A stretch of DNA of 64,000 nucleotides from Caballeronia sp. dw_276 (GTDB lineage: Bacteria; Pseudomonadota; Gammaproteobacteria; Burkholderiales; Burkholderiaceae): positions 186,001 through 250,000 of the forward strand of contig NZ_JAAVUV010000006.1 in the NCBI RefSeq assembly GCF_018449635.1, given 5' to 3'. Below the pieces are notes generated by a model. It saw only the letters and a list, made by a program, of their open reading frames with translations, was not told the origin of the DNA and made no database searches. Each line of letters begins with the position of its first letter. The first letter of the stretch is position 1. The position numbers and the translations under genes were made by a program. Below, piece by piece: positions 46,361 through 55,768 of the stretch.

Positions 46361-46379
46361 GATCGTTTTATTTCTCGGA

Positions 46380-46422
46380 AGCAGCGGCGGGGAGGTGCCT
46401 GAGCAAACGCCCTTCGGCTGCT
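46380..46422 (-). other. Bulged hairpin in the moaA leader
   Basis: AGCAGC-GGCG pairs with CGCC ... GCTGCT across a 5-base bulge, giving a 10-bp stem 20 bases before the moaA ATG. Its apical loop is 18 bases. A regulatory role is only a possibility. Confidence 0.35.
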
Positions 46423-46511
46423 ATTAACTTCGAACAACTCATTTTAGCGGAAGGGCGGTTCAGGGGTGAGTTGCCACTCTCTCTTTATGGCGTTTTTGCA
46501 CACGCAAGAAT

Positions 46512-46545
46512 AAAAAAGCGCCACGGACCTGAGTCACGTGGCGCT
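46512..46545 (-). terminator. Terminator of rne
   Basis: On the minus strand a perfect 9-bp stem AGCGCCACG / CGTGGCGCT with an 11-base loop is followed by T6, 34 bases after the rne stop. Confidence 0.88.
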
Positions 46546-46578
46546 CTTGTCAAAACGTCGGGCGCTTAATCAGCGTCT

Positions 46579-49500
46579 TTATTGCGCGTCTTTACCCGTT
46601 TCGACTTGTTGCATCGGCGCGGCGTCGAGCGGCGGCAGGCGCTTGCGCTCCCGCACGACGCGTTTCGGCGCTTCTACCTGAGCCGCAGCTTCGCGGGCGG
46701 CGCGGAGCTTATCGGCGTCGGTGTTCACCCAGACGAGCCCCGCCGTGTCCAGCATCGGCTTGAGGGCTTCTTCTTTCAGCGCGACCGGAGCGGCTGCCGG
46801 AGCCGGAGCCGGAGCGACCGGAGCCGACGCGGCCGTTTCCACCGCTTCGAAGGCCTTTACCGGCTCGGACTCGACCGGCGCGGGCGCTTCCGCCACCACG
46901 GGCACGGACGGTGCAATCGCCGACACCATTTCCGATTCCGGCGATGCGGCAACCGCCGCCGTCTTCAACGGCTCAGCATGCTGGGCAAGCGTTTCGACGG
47001 CTTGCGGCGCTGCTTGAGCAACCGCAGGCTCCTCGGCTTTCGGGGCATCGATGAACGGACTCGCCGGCTTTTCTTCCGCTACCTTCGGCGTCGGGCCAAA
47101 CGGGTTCTCAACCGGCTGCGGTGCCGCCGGTTTCTCGAACACGTTGATTGCGGGCGTTTCGTTTTCAGCATGTGGCGTGTGAACTTCATGCGCCTCGTGC
47201 TGAACCACGAATCCTTCGGCCTCGGCGTGCTTCGCTTCGATCGGCTGTACTGCAGGAGCGGCAAGCGGTGCGGCCGTTTCGACCGGCACGGCGCGAACCG
47301 GCTCGGGCAATTCGGTCACAGCAACAGCCGCAGCCGCAACCGGCTCGACCGTTACAGCCGGCGCCGGTGCAGGAGCCGCTTGAACCGGCTTGGCTGCGGC
47401 GGGCGCGAACTCGCGCGTGTCGTCGCCATCGGTATCGAATACGCCAGCTTGAGCGCGTTCCGGGTCGGTGCTTTCAGCCGTGCCTTCGCCTTCTGCGATA
47501 TCCGCGGCCTGATTGACCGTTACGCCTTCTTCCTCGCGATCGCGGCGTCCACCACGACGGCCACGACGACGGCGGCGGCGTTCTTCGCCTTCACGCGCTG
47601 CGCTCGCCTGATCGGCCTGCAGTGCGTCGGCGTTGCCGTTTTGCTGCGATTCCTGACTTGCTTGCGCGTTTTCCGACAACTCCGAAACCACCGTTTCGCC
47701 TTGCGTCAATGCTTCAACGGCGGCTTCCGGCTGTGGCTTCTTGCGCTCACCGCGTTCTGGACGATCGCCGCGTTCACGACGTTCACCCCGATCGGCAGCT
47801 TCCGCACGCTCACGGTTATCGCGCGATTCACGCGGTTCGCGCGGCTCACGCTGTTCCCGGGGCTCGCGGCCTTCACGTGCTTCACGCGGCTCGCGGCCTT
47901 CACGGCCACCACGCGGTTCGCGCGCTTCTCGAGGCTCGCGCGGTTCGCGACCTTCACGGCCTTCGCGCGGTTCACGCGCTTCCTTCGGTTCCCGTTCCTC
48001 GCGGCGCGGATTCTGACGGCCACCTGCCGTACCCGGCGCGTTTGGCGTGCCTGCAACAGCCGCTGCACTGTCGCGCGAACCGGCGCCGCCACGGCGATTC
48101 CGGTTCCGGTCACCACCTTGTCCCGAACGTTCCGGCCGGTCGCCCCGTGCCGGACGTGCCGGCGCAGGCGTGACGACCGGCGCTGGCGCCGGCTTCGCTT
48201 CCGGCTGCACGCCAAACAGGTTCTTCAACCAGCCGATGAACCCGCCCGTCGATGCCGCCACCGGCGCAGGCGCTGCAACCGGAGCCGCCGCAACCTTCAC
48301 CGGCGCGCTCGGCGCAGGCGAAGCCGGCGTGATGCCCTTGACCATGGCTTCCTGCTTGGGCTTCACTTCCTCGGTGCGCTTGCTGTAACCCGTTTCGGAT
48401 TCCAGTTCGTGCGCGGCTTCCTCGGCCATCTTCCACGATGCACGCGGCTCGTCCAGACGCGTGTCGTCGTGACGCAGGCGTTCCAGCTTGTAATGCGGCG
48501 TTTCGAGGTGCTTGTTCGGGATCAACACGACGTTGACCTTGAAACGCGACTCGATCTTGTTGATTTCCGAACGCTTTTCATTCAGCAGGAAAGCGGTGAC
48601 TTCCACCGGCACCTGGCAATGAATTGCCGCGGTGTTTTCCTTCATTGCTTCTTCCTGAATGATCCGCAGCACTTGCAGCGCGGACGATTCGGTATCGCGG
48701 ATGTGACCTGTGCCGTTACATCGCGGGCACGTCACATGGCTGCCTTCGGAGAGTGCCGGACGCAGGCGCTGACGCGACAGTTCCATCAAACCGAAACGCG
48801 AAATCTTGCCCATTTGTACGCGCGCACGATCGTGCTTCAACGCGTCTTTCAGGCGCTGTTCGACCTCGCGCTGGCTCTTGGCCGACTCCATGTCGATGAA
48901 GTCGATCACGATCAAGCCGCCCAGATCGCGCAGGCGCAGCTGGCGTGCGACTTCGTCGGCGGCCTCGAGGTTCGTGCGCGTTGCCGTTTCCTCGATATCC
49001 GCGCCCTTGGTCGAGCGCGCCGAGTTCACGTCGATGGCAACCAGCGCTTCCGTGTGGTCGATCACGATCGCGCCGCCCGAGGGCAACGGCACCGTGCGCG
49101 AATACGCGGTTTCGATCTGGTGTTCGATCTGGAAACGGGAGAAGAGGGGAACGTCGTCGTGATAGCGCTTAACTTTGCTCAAGTTATCCGGCATCACGAT
49201 GTCCATGAAGGCGCTGGCCTGGTCATGGATCTCGGTGGTATCGATGAGAATTTCGCCGATATCCGGCTGGAAGTAATCGCGGATTGCGCGGATCACGAGG
49301 CTGGATTCGAGATAAATCAGCATCGGCTTGCCGGCTACGCCGCTTTGCGACGCCGCTTCCACCGCGCGCCACAATTGCATCAGGTAGTTCAAATCCCACT
49401 GCAGTTCTTCGGCCGAACGGCCAATCCCTGCCGTACGCGCGATGATGCTCATGCCTTCGGGCAAATCGAGCTGGGACATCGTTTCGCGCAATTCCTGGCG

Positions 49501-49938
49501 CTCGTCGCCCTCGATCCGGCGCGATACACCACCGCCACGCGGGTTGTTCGGCATCAGGACGAGGTAACGTCCGGCAAGCGAGATGAACGTGGTCAGGGCC
49601 GCGCCCTTGTTGCCGCGTTCTTCCTTTTCCACCTGGATGATCAGTTCCTGACCTTCGCGCAGCGCGTCCTGAATGCGCGCAGAACGCATGTCGACGCCGT
49701 CCTTGAAATACTGGCGGGCAACTTCCTTGAACGGCAGAAAACCGTGGCGGTCTTCGCCATAGTTCACGAAACAGGCTTCGAGCGAGGGCTCGATGCGGGT
49801 AATGACTCCCTTGTAGATATTGCCTTTGCGCTGTTCGCGCCCGGCGGTTTCGATGTCGATGTCGATCAGTTTTTGCCCATCGACGATGGCGACGCGCAAT
49901 TCTTCTTGCTGCGTCGCGTTAAACAGCATGCGTTTCAT
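46579..49938 (-). CDS. rne: Ribonuclease E
   Basis: The 1119-residue protein starts [20 protein letters not shown], as in other RNase E proteins, with an S1 domain (about residues 38-120), the catalytic Asp residues in [17 protein letters not shown] and [12 protein letters not shown], and the zinc-link CPRCNGTG near residue 404. The C-terminal half is disordered: Arg/Glu-rich repeats ([17 protein letters not shown]) and Pro/Ala-rich stretches used as degradosome scaffold. It initiates mRNA decay and processes rRNA and tRNA at the inner membrane. GGAG precedes the ATG. It diverges from rluC across a 933-base leader. Confidence 0.96.
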   Translation of the reverse strand: MKRMLFNATQQEELRVAIVDGQKLIDIDIETAGREQRKGNIYKGVITRIEPSLEACFVNYGEDRHGFLPFKEVARQYFKDGVDMRSARIQDALREGQELIIQVEKEERGNKGAALTTFISLAGRYLVLMPNNPRGGGVSRRIEGDERQELRETMSQLDLPEGMSIIARTAGIGRSAEELQWDLNYLMQLWRAVEAASQSGVAGKPMLIYLESSLVIRAIRDYFQPDIGEILIDTTEIHDQASAFMDIVMPDNLSKVKRYHDDVPLFSRFQIEHQIETAYSRTVPLPSGGAIVIDHTEALVAIDVNSARSTKGADIEETATRTNLEAADEVARQLRLRDLGGLIVIDFIDMESAKSQREVEQRLKDALKHDRARVQMGKISRFGLMELSRQRLRPALSEGSHVTCPRCNGTGHIRDTESSALQVLRIIQEEAMKENTAAIHCQVPVEVTAFLLNEKRSEINKIESRFKVNVVLIPNKHLETPHYKLERLRHDDTRLDEPRASWKMAEEAAHELESETGYSKRTEEVKPKQEAMVKGITPASPAPSAPVKVAAAPVAAPAPVAASTGGFIGWLKNLFGVQPEAKPAPAPVVTPAPARPARGDRPERSGQGGDRNRNRRGGAGSRDSAAAVAGTPNAPGTAGGRQNPRREEREPKEAREPREGREGREPREPREAREPRGGREGREPREAREGREPREQREPREPRESRDNRERAEAADRGERRERGDRPERGERKKPQPEAAVEALTQGETVVSELSENAQASQESQQNGNADALQADQASAAREGEERRRRRRGRRGGRRDREEEGVTVNQAADIAEGEGTAESTDPERAQAGVFDTDGDDTREFAPAAAKPVQAAPAPAPAVTVEPVAAAAVAVTELPEPVRAVPVETAAPLAAPAVQPIEAKHAEAEGFVVQHEAHEVHTPHAENETPAINVFEKPAAPQPVENPFGPTPKVAEEKPASPFIDAPKAEEPAVAQAAPQAVETLAQHAEPLKTAAVAASPESEMVSAIAPSVPVVAEAPAPVESEPVKAFEAVETAASAPVAPAPAPAAAPVALKEEALKPMLDTAGLVWVNTDADKLRAAREAAAQVEAPKRVVRERKRLPPLDAAPMQQVETGKDAQ

Positions 49939-50871
49939 TGAACGGCTCCAGAGCGGCTCTACCGGCCCCCGTCGAGCGAATTCGCGCGGTTGTCAGTCGC
50001 GTGAAGCAGGAGGGCGGGCGCGCCGCGCTTATGTGTTTGTTGTCACAAAGCACGCTGGAGCGGGAGTTCTGGCTCGGAGAATTGCCTGAGGCGGGCTTTG
50101 CCACCAATGTGCGACGAGGTGCGTCGCGACAGGTAAAAAGCCCTGGGCACATGCGAACAGGTTTGACACGCCGTGATTCGACGGCTGTCGGCTTAAGCGG
50201 CACAGCACTGCGGCTCGACGTTCATGAAACGACTCGAGGAGCCGGCAGCGCAGCCAGCAGCAGCCGGATGCATCCTGCAGCAGTCTCTTTTCAGCCGGGG
50301 TCTTCTGCGCAAAAAAACGTACAAGCAGCGCGGAAATCAAGACCGCCAGGCCTTCTTCAAAACTGCGGCAGACTGCCGTTGTGGCTTTTCAGGCGCTCAA
50401 AGAGCCCGATAACCGCGTTGGGTGTCTCGCCTTATGACAATGTCCGCCACGCTTCGCCCGTTTCAGCGCAGCTTGCAGCAGACCACTGTTTTCTTCGCTA
50501 CGGCAAAGCGCCGATGTTCCGTTCACCCAACCTGATACCCGCCCAATATCTTCTCGATACCTGCCTGATACCCGGGGTCGAATCCGGAAGTCAGCCGAAT
50601 AAAAATCCGGCCTTCATCAACTCTCGCCGATAAAATTCTTGATCGCCAAAAATCCGTTACCGTGTCGGCGATCGACTCGACCGAACGCGCCTGTGGGCAC
50701 CGTCCCTGCCGCGCGATATCGCCGTGCGTGCAACTCGTTACTCCGTTTTCCGGGTGAGCAACTGGCCCTGGGCGCAAGTAAAATAACGGTTATCCGCTTG
50801 CACCTGTACAGTCTGACTACATCCGGCCAGCTTAGTGGCTTTTTCCAGACTGTCCGCAAATTATATTCAGA
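49939..50871. other. Long divergent leader region between rne and rluC
   Basis: This 933-base region has no convincing gene. It corresponds to the long rne 5' untranslated region known from other bacteria, in which hairpins allow RNase E to control its own message. Here I see a small stem CGGCAG / CTGCCG near 50373-50386. A 231-codon open frame on the plus strand (from 49938) has low-complexity translation and no ribosome site, so I do not call it a gene. Confidence 0.5.
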
Positions 50872-51876
50872 ATGAATGAGTTAGGCAAAACATCCCATAA
50901 AAAGGTCGCGAGCGAACAGGTCTCCATGATCGAGATCGACGAAAATGCGGCGGGTCAGCGCATCGACAATTTTTTACTGCGCGTCTGCAAAGGCGTGCCA
51001 AAAAGTCACATTTACCGGATTTTGCGCAGCGGCGAAGTTCGTGTGAACAAAGGGCGCATCGACGCAGCTTACCGGCTGGAAATGGGCGACCTGGTCCGGG
51101 TGCCGCCGATCCGTACCGCTCAACTGGACGAGACACCGGTCTCATCGAATGCGCCCGCGGCCGAATTCCCCATACTGTTTGAAGACGACCACTTGATCGT
51201 CATCGACAAACCCGCCGGCGTCGCCGTTCATGGCGGCAGCGGCGTGGCATTCGGCGTGATCGAGCAATTGCGCAACGCGCGTCCGCAGGCAAAGTTTCTT
51301 GAACTGGTGCATCGGCTGGATCGCGAGACGTCCGGCGTGCTGATGCTCGCGAAAAAGCGTTCGGCGCTCGTGAACCTGCACGAGCAAATGCGCGACAACA
51401 AAATCGATAAACGCTATCAGGCGGTCGGTCATGGCGACTGGCTCGCGGGCTGGGGGCGTCGAAGGATTGTGAAAGAATCCTTGCACAAATATCTGACGCC
51501 CGAAGGCGAGCGGCGCGTGCGGGTACAGGACGACGGGCTTGCGTCGCACACGGTTTTCAACCTGATCGAACGTTTCGACGAGTACGCGTGGGTCGAAGCC
51601 GAACTAAAAACGGGCCGCACACACCAGATTCGCGTGCATATGGCGCACATCGGCCTGCCGATTGCCGGCGATGCCAAATATGGCGACTTCGCGCTGAACA
51701 AGAATCTGGTCCGCCCGAACGCTGATCCGTCGCTCAAGCGCATGTTTTTGCACGCTTTCCGGCTGAAACTCGTGCATCCGTCGACGGGCGAGACGCTTCA
51801 GGTCGAGGCGCCGCTGCCGGCCGAATGCAAACGGTTTATCGAACAACTCAAACAATCTTCCAGAGAGACCCAATAA
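50872..51876 (+). CDS. rluC: 23S rRNA pseudouridine synthase C
   Basis: The 334-residue protein has an S4 domain (SHIYRILRSGEVRVNKGRID, near residue 42) and the RluA-type catalytic domain with HRLDRETSGVLMLAKK containing the catalytic Asp, KTYQA-like DKRYQAVGHG, and RTHQIRVHMAHIG. RluC modifies U955, U2504 and U2580 of 23S rRNA in E. coli. It starts at an ATG near 50872; an ATG at 50926 is possible. A TATATT box at 50862-50867 lies only 5 bases upstream, so a very short leader is possible. It is followed by a HAD hydrolase one base later. Confidence 0.93.
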   Translation: MNELGKTSHKKVASEQVSMIEIDENAAGQRIDNFLLRVCKGVPKSHIYRILRSGEVRVNKGRIDAAYRLEMGDLVRVPPIRTAQLDETPVSSNAPAAEFPILFEDDHLIVIDKPAGVAVHGGSGVAFGVIEQLRNARPQAKFLELVHRLDRETSGVLMLAKKRSALVNLHEQMRDNKIDKRYQAVGHGDWLAGWGRRRIVKESLHKYLTPEGERRVRVQDDGLASHTVFNLIERFDEYAWVEAELKTGRTHQIRVHMAHIGLPIAGDAKYGDFALNKNLVRPNADPSLKRMFLHAFRLKLVHPSTGETLQVEAPLPAECKRFIEQLKQSSRETQ

Positions 51877-51877
51877 A

Positions 51878-52537
51878 ATGGCGCGTCAGCAATTCGACCT
51901 GATTGTCTTCGACTGGGACGGCACCTTGATGGACTCCACGGCGCACATTACGCGCAGCATCCAGGCGGCATGCCGCGACCTGGACCTGCCCGTTCCCGCC
52001 GACGAAGCCGCCAGCTACGTGATCGGGCTCGGATTGCGCGACGCATTGCAGATTGCCGCCCCGACGCTCGATCCCGTCGATTATCCGAAGCTGGCGGAGC
52101 GATATCGCTTTCACTATCTGATCAAGGGCGAGCAGACCGAGCTCTTCGACGGCGTGCGGCAAATGCTGCAAAACCTTCGCGACGAAGGTTATTTGCTGGC
52201 GGTCGCGACGGGCAAAAGCCGCGTTGGTTTGAACCGGGCGCTGGACCAGTCGCGCCTGACGAGCCTGTTCGACGGCACCCGCTGCGCCGATGAAACCTTC
52301 TCCAAGCCACATCCCGCGATGCTGCACGAACTGACGCGCGAACTCGGCCAGGACGTGAACCGGACGGTGATGATCGGCGACACCACGCACGACCTGCAAA
52401 TGGCGAAGAATGCGGGCGCGGCGTCTGTCGGCGTGACCTACGGCGCGCATCCGGCCAAATCGCTGCATGCGCTGGAGCCTTTGTTCGTGGCCGAAGACGT
52501 GGCCGCGCTCGACGACTGGCTGCGAGAGAACGCATGA
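51878..52537 (+). CDS. HAD-family hydrolase (phosphoglycolate phosphatase-like)
   Basis: The 219-residue protein has all HAD motifs: FDWDGTLMDST (nucleophile Asp near residue 11), ATGKSRVG (motif II Thr), a Lys in FSKPHPAML, and GDTTHDLQMAKNAGA (motif IV). It is a type I cap enzyme like Gph, removing phosphate from small substrates. It starts one base after the rluC stop and overlaps the next gene by 4 bp. Conserved synteny in betaproteobacteria suggests a link to rluC, but the substrate is unknown. Confidence 0.9.
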   Translation: MARQQFDLIVFDWDGTLMDSTAHITRSIQAACRDLDLPVPADEAASYVIGLGLRDALQIAAPTLDPVDYPKLAERYRFHYLIKGEQTELFDGVRQMLQNLRDEGYLLAVATGKSRVGLNRALDQSRLTSLFDGTRCADETFSKPHPAMLHELTRELGQDVNRTVMIGDTTHDLQMAKNAGAASVGVTYGAHPAKSLHALEPLFVAEDVAALDDWLRENA

Positions 52538-52920
52538 CCGGAGCGCCGCCCCAAGCTGTGCGTGTGTGTGCATCGGAGGAACTGGTCGACGGCGGCGACG
52601 GACTGCGCCGCGACGCAATCGGCAAAAGCGGTGCAGCCACGGTGTTTTTCGTCCGATACGACGGTAAGCCGTTCGGCTATCTGAACCAGTGCGCGCACGT
52701 TCCCATGGAGCTGGACTGGTCCGAAGGCAAGTTCTTCGAGAGCTCCGGCTTATACTTGATGTGCGCCACTCATGGCGCGATTTACGAGCCGGACACGGGA
52801 AAATGCGTTGGCGGCCCGTGCCGCGGCGCGCGTTTGCGGAAGATCGAAACCGAAGAGCGCGAGACGCCGGAAGGCCGCGCTGTTTTCTGGCTTCCTGACG
52901 ACGACCTGCGTCCTGCTTGA
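52534..52920 (+). CDS. Rieske (2Fe-2S) domain protein
   Basis: The 128-residue protein is a small ferredoxin-type Rieske protein: LNQCAHVPMELDWSEGKFF and then YLMCATHGAIYEPDTGKCVG, giving the Cys-x-His ... Cys-x-x-His ligand set for a [2Fe-2S] cluster. No signal peptide is present, so it is cytoplasmic. It overlaps the HAD gene by 4 bp and precedes sppA. Redox partners are unknown; this gene is regularly found in this operon. Confidence 0.9.
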   Translation: MTGAPPQAVRVCASEELVDGGDGLRRDAIGKSGAATVFFVRYDGKPFGYLNQCAHVPMELDWSEGKFFESSGLYLMCATHGAIYEPDTGKCVGGPCRGARLRKIETEERETPEGRAVFWLPDDDLRPA

Positions 52921-52965
52921 ATCAAAATCCCCGCTTAATCTTTTAATCTGTCATCCAGGCGACGC

Positions 52966-53979
52966 ATGTCCGATCACATTCCCACTGAACCTTCCGACCC
53001 GGCGCGTTCAACCTCTGCGGCTGTCCCACCGGCCGGTGCAAAAGGCGAAAACTGGGAGCGCGCCGCGCTCGAACGCATTGCGCTCGCGGCCATCAACGAA
53101 CAGCGCTCGGCGCGCCGCTGGCGGATCTTTTTCCGCTTCGTTTTCCTCGCGATCCTGGCCGTCGCGGTCTGGCGCGCATTCGATTTCACCGGCGACAAGG
53201 TATCGAAGACTGCGCGTCACACGGCGCTCGTGGAGCTGGAAGGCGAAATTTCCGCCAATAGCGACGCCAGCGCGGACAACGTGAATGCAGCGCTCGACAG
53301 TGCGTTCGAAGACGACGCGACGGCAGCCGTGATCCTCCGCTGCAACAGCCCGGGCGGCAGTCCTGTGCAGGCGGGCATCATCAATCGCGAGATCACGCGT
53401 TTGCGGACCAAATATCCGTCGAAACCGCTCTACGTAGTCGTGAACGACATGTGCGCGTCGGGCGGATATTACGCCGCCGCGGCCGCTGACAAGATTTACG
53501 TCGATAAAGCGAGCATCGTGGGTTCTATCGGCGTGCTGATGGACGGTTTCGGCTTCACGGGCCTGATGAGCAAGCTGGGCGTGGAGCGCCGCCTGCATAC
53601 GTCGGGCGCGAACAAGGGCGCTTTCGATCCGTTCTCGCCAGAAACGCCGGGTATGGATGCCCACGCGCAGGAAATGCTGGACCAGATCCATACGCAATTC
53701 ATCGATGCCGTCAAAAAGGGCCGCGGCTCACGCCTGAAAGACAATCCCGATCTGTTTTCGGGCATGTTCTGGACGGGCCAGAAGAGCGTGGAACTCGGTC
53801 TCGCCGATGGTTTCGGCGACGCTGATTACGTTGCGCGGGAGATCGTGAAGCAGCCGGATATCATCGATTACACGCAGAAAGAGAGCATCGGCGAGCGCGT
53901 TGCGCGGAAATTTGGCGCGGCGGTGGGGAATGCATCGATGAGCGCGCTGATGATGGGCGGCAAGATGCAGTTGAAGTAA
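52966..53979 (+). CDS. sppA: Signal peptide peptidase SppA, short form (S49)
   Basis: The 337-residue protein has a cytoplasmic N-terminal region, one membrane segment (about residues 55-75, RIFFRFVFLAILAVAVWRAF) and an S49 protease domain with ILRCNSPGGSPVQAGIIN, VVNDMCASGGYYAAAAADKI (catalytic Ser) and IVGSIGVLMDGFGFTGLM. It cleaves leftover signal peptides in the membrane. The E. coli form is twice as long with duplicated domains; this one is the single-domain type. AGG precedes the ATG. A bidirectional terminator follows. Confidence 0.92.
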   Translation: MSDHIPTEPSDPARSTSAAVPPAGAKGENWERAALERIALAAINEQRSARRWRIFFRFVFLAILAVAVWRAFDFTGDKVSKTARHTALVELEGEISANSDASADNVNAALDSAFEDDATAAVILRCNSPGGSPVQAGIINREITRLRTKYPSKPLYVVVNDMCASGGYYAAAAADKIYVDKASIVGSIGVLMDGFGFTGLMSKLGVERRLHTSGANKGAFDPFSPETPGMDAHAQEMLDQIHTQFIDAVKKGRGSRLKDNPDLFSGMFWTGQKSVELGLADGFGDADYVAREIVKQPDIIDYTQKESIGERVARKFGAAVGNASMSALMMGGKMQLK

Positions 53980-53996
53980 GTTTTCGCCGCTGAATG

Positions 53997-54035
53997 AAAA
54001 ACGCTCGCCTTGGAGATTCAGGCGAGCGTTTTTTT
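53997..54035. terminator. Bidirectional terminator after sppA
   Basis: A perfect 9-bp stem ACGCTCGCC / GGCGAGCGT, preceded by AAAA and followed by TTTTTT, lies between convergent genes, overlapping the stop region of the methyltransferase gene. Confidence 0.9.
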
Positions 54036-54753
54036 AGGCGCCCAGCAGCAGGAAGATCGCCGGCCGTTTGTGCAGTTCCGGCGCGGTTTTCTTCTTCCAC
54101 TCGGCGACCGTCCGAGTGACGATCGTTTCCTCCGGCATCGTCAGGTCCACCGCGACGCAAACCAGCGTCGACGGCGCGCACGTCGCAAGCAACGTGTCCA
54201 GCAGCGCCCGGTTCCGGTATGGCGTTTCAATAAAGATTTGCGTCTGGTTCGCCTTCCTCGACAACACTTCCAGCTCGCGCAGGCGTTTGCCGCGCTCGGC
54301 GGCATCGACGGGAAGATAGCCGTTGAACGCAAAACTCTGCCCGTTCATTCCAGATGCCATCAACGCCAGCAAAATCGAGCTCGGGCCGACGAACGGCACG
54401 ACCTTCACGCCGCGTTCATGCGCACGGCGCACGAGCAGGGCGCCTGGATCGGCGACCGCCGGACAACCGGCTTCGGAAACGAGTCCCGCGTCGGTCCCGG
54501 CCAGGATCGGCTTGAGCAGCTTTTCGACTTCACCCGGTGGCGTGTTCACGTTCAATTCGCGGATTTCGATTTCCTGGATCGGGCGCTCGGTGCCGACTTT
54601 CTTCAGGAATGCACGCGTCGTTTTTGCGTTTTCGCCGATGTAATACTGCAACACGGCCGCGCGCGCCCGCACGGGTTCGGGCAGGACGTCGGCGAGCGCT
54701 GCGCTGTCGCCATCGCCGAGTGTGTTGGGAATCAGATACAGAACGCCGCTCAT
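54034..54753 (-). CDS. SAM-dependent methyltransferase, RsmI-like
   Basis: The 239-residue protein has the tetrapyrrole methylase fold with the RsmI features: YLIPNTLGDGD at the start, IREL...PPGEVEKLL, AGTDAGLVSEAGCPAVADPG (the glycine-rich SAM loop) and VVPFVGPSSILLALMASGMNG, followed by GQSFAFNGYLP. RsmI 2'-O-methylates C1402 of 16S rRNA; this protein is a shorter relative, often found beside maf, and its target could differ. Its start overlaps the maf stop by 4 bp. Confidence 0.85.
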   Translation of the reverse strand: MSGVLYLIPNTLGDGDSAALADVLPEPVRARAAVLQYYIGENAKTTRAFLKKVGTERPIQEIEIRELNVNTPPGEVEKLLKPILAGTDAGLVSEAGCPAVADPGALLVRRAHERGVKVVPFVGPSSILLALMASGMNGQSFAFNGYLPVDAAERGKRLRELEVLSRKANQTQIFIETPYRNRALLDTLLATCAPSTLVCVAVDLTMPEETIVTRTVAEWKKKTAPELHKRPAIFLLLGA

Positions 54754-55364
54754 GCCGCCCCCACCAAAGGAAATCCGGCCGCGCGCAGCATCTTGGATAA
54801 CGCAATCAGCGGCAAACCGACCAGTGCGGTGGGGTCGTCGGAATGAATGGCATCGACGAGCGTGATGCCCAGTCCCTCGGATTTCGCGCTTCCCGCCACG
54901 TCATAAGGCGTCTCGGCGAGCAAATACACTTCGATTTCTTCGTCCGAAAGGTGACGAAACTGCACGCGCGTAACGATATCGGCAGATTGAACGTGGCCCG
55001 TGCGGTTATCGAAGAGGCACAGCGCGCTGTGAAATTCGACGCTTTTGCCGCGCATCGACTGAAGCTGGGCACGCGCGTTTTCGTGTGTGCCGGGCTTGCC
55101 GATCTGCCGGCCGTCGCATGTCGCGACCTGGTCCGAACCGATCACGAGCGCGCCGGATGCATGGGTGACACGCGTCGCGGCGGCTTGCGCCTTCGCCACA
55201 GAAAGCCGCAGGGCCGTGGCTTCCGGCGGTTCTTCATCGAGCGGCGTTTCATCGATATCGGGCGTGATCACGTCGAACGGAATGCGCAGGCGTTCGAGCA
55301 ATTCCCGGCGGTAACGCGAACTCGACGCAAGGACGAGGCGCGGCTGGTTTGAGACATCGGGCAT
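54750..55364 (-). CDS. Maf/YceF family nucleotide pyrophosphatase
   Basis: The 204-residue protein has the Maf motifs LVLASSSRYRRELLERL at the start, IGSDQV near residue 75, GKPGTHENARAQLQ and SDPTALVGLP near the end. The YceF branch hydrolyses 7-methyl-GTP, a house-cleaning function in the cytoplasm. It overlaps the downstream RsmI-like gene by 4 bp. The gene diverges from yceD across a 404-base gap. Confidence 0.93.
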   Translation of the reverse strand: MPDVSNQPRLVLASSSRYRRELLERLRIPFDVITPDIDETPLDEEPPEATALRLSVAKAQAAATRVTHASGALVIGSDQVATCDGRQIGKPGTHENARAQLQSMRGKSVEFHSALCLFDNRTGHVQSADIVTRVQFRHLSDEEIEVYLLAETPYDVAGSAKSEGLGITLVDAIHSDDPTALVGLPLIALSKMLRAAGFPLVGAA

Positions 55365-55768
55365 GAAAAAGTCGGCTATAAACGAGAAGGTGGGGGGCTC
55401 AAGCGGCCGTGCCGCAACCCGAAGGATAAGTGTTTGACTCGAAAAGACAAAGCCGCTATAGTTTTGGGCTTTTCATCGGTATGCGAGGCGCTTTTCCGCA
55501 TTTTCCGATGAAGCGCGACGGCTGGAAGTGTACCGAGGCGTACGGGTGGATTTAGTGCCGGATTTAGTGCGGAATTTAGTGCCAGAAGCACATGGACGTG
55601 ATTGCGTGAGCCTTCCGCTTCGTCCAGCTTGGCGGGTCGGGATAACTCGGGATAAACCACACCAGCCGGACGGGTTCAGGGCGGTGCATACTGCAGCTTC
55701 CATCCCGATCGTACTCTGCGGACTTGCCGGTCCGGCCGTCACGGTAATGATCACCTGCAGGAGCGCAC
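55365..55768. other. Divergent region between maf and yceD
   Basis: The 404 bases carry no credible gene. A triplicate of a 12-bp unit lies at 55548-55583. The yceD-rpmF promoter and maf promoter should be here, but I see no certain boxes. Confidence 0.5.
55548..55583 (+). repeat. Three 12-bp tandem repeats
   Basis: GGATTTAGTGCC, GGATTTAGTGCG and GAATTTAGTGCC follow one another without gap, 186 bases before the yceD start. Copies differ by one base each. Confidence 0.85.

Noticed and set aside
46361..46578. Moco riboswitch before moaA
   Set aside because: A hairpin is present, but the conserved Moco RNA sequence blocks are not recognisable, so I only list the hairpin.
46582..49941. 1119-codon open frame on the plus strand opposite rne
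   Set aside because: It mirrors the rne coding sequence, has a Phe/Arg/Leu-rich translation without any family motif, and has no ribosome site. RNase E on the minus strand explains the region.
49938..50633. 231-codon open frame in the rne-rluC gap
   Set aside because: It begins at the rne start, has no ribosome site, no recognisable domain, and a Ser/Arg/Ala-rich random-looking translation; the region more likely is the rne leader.
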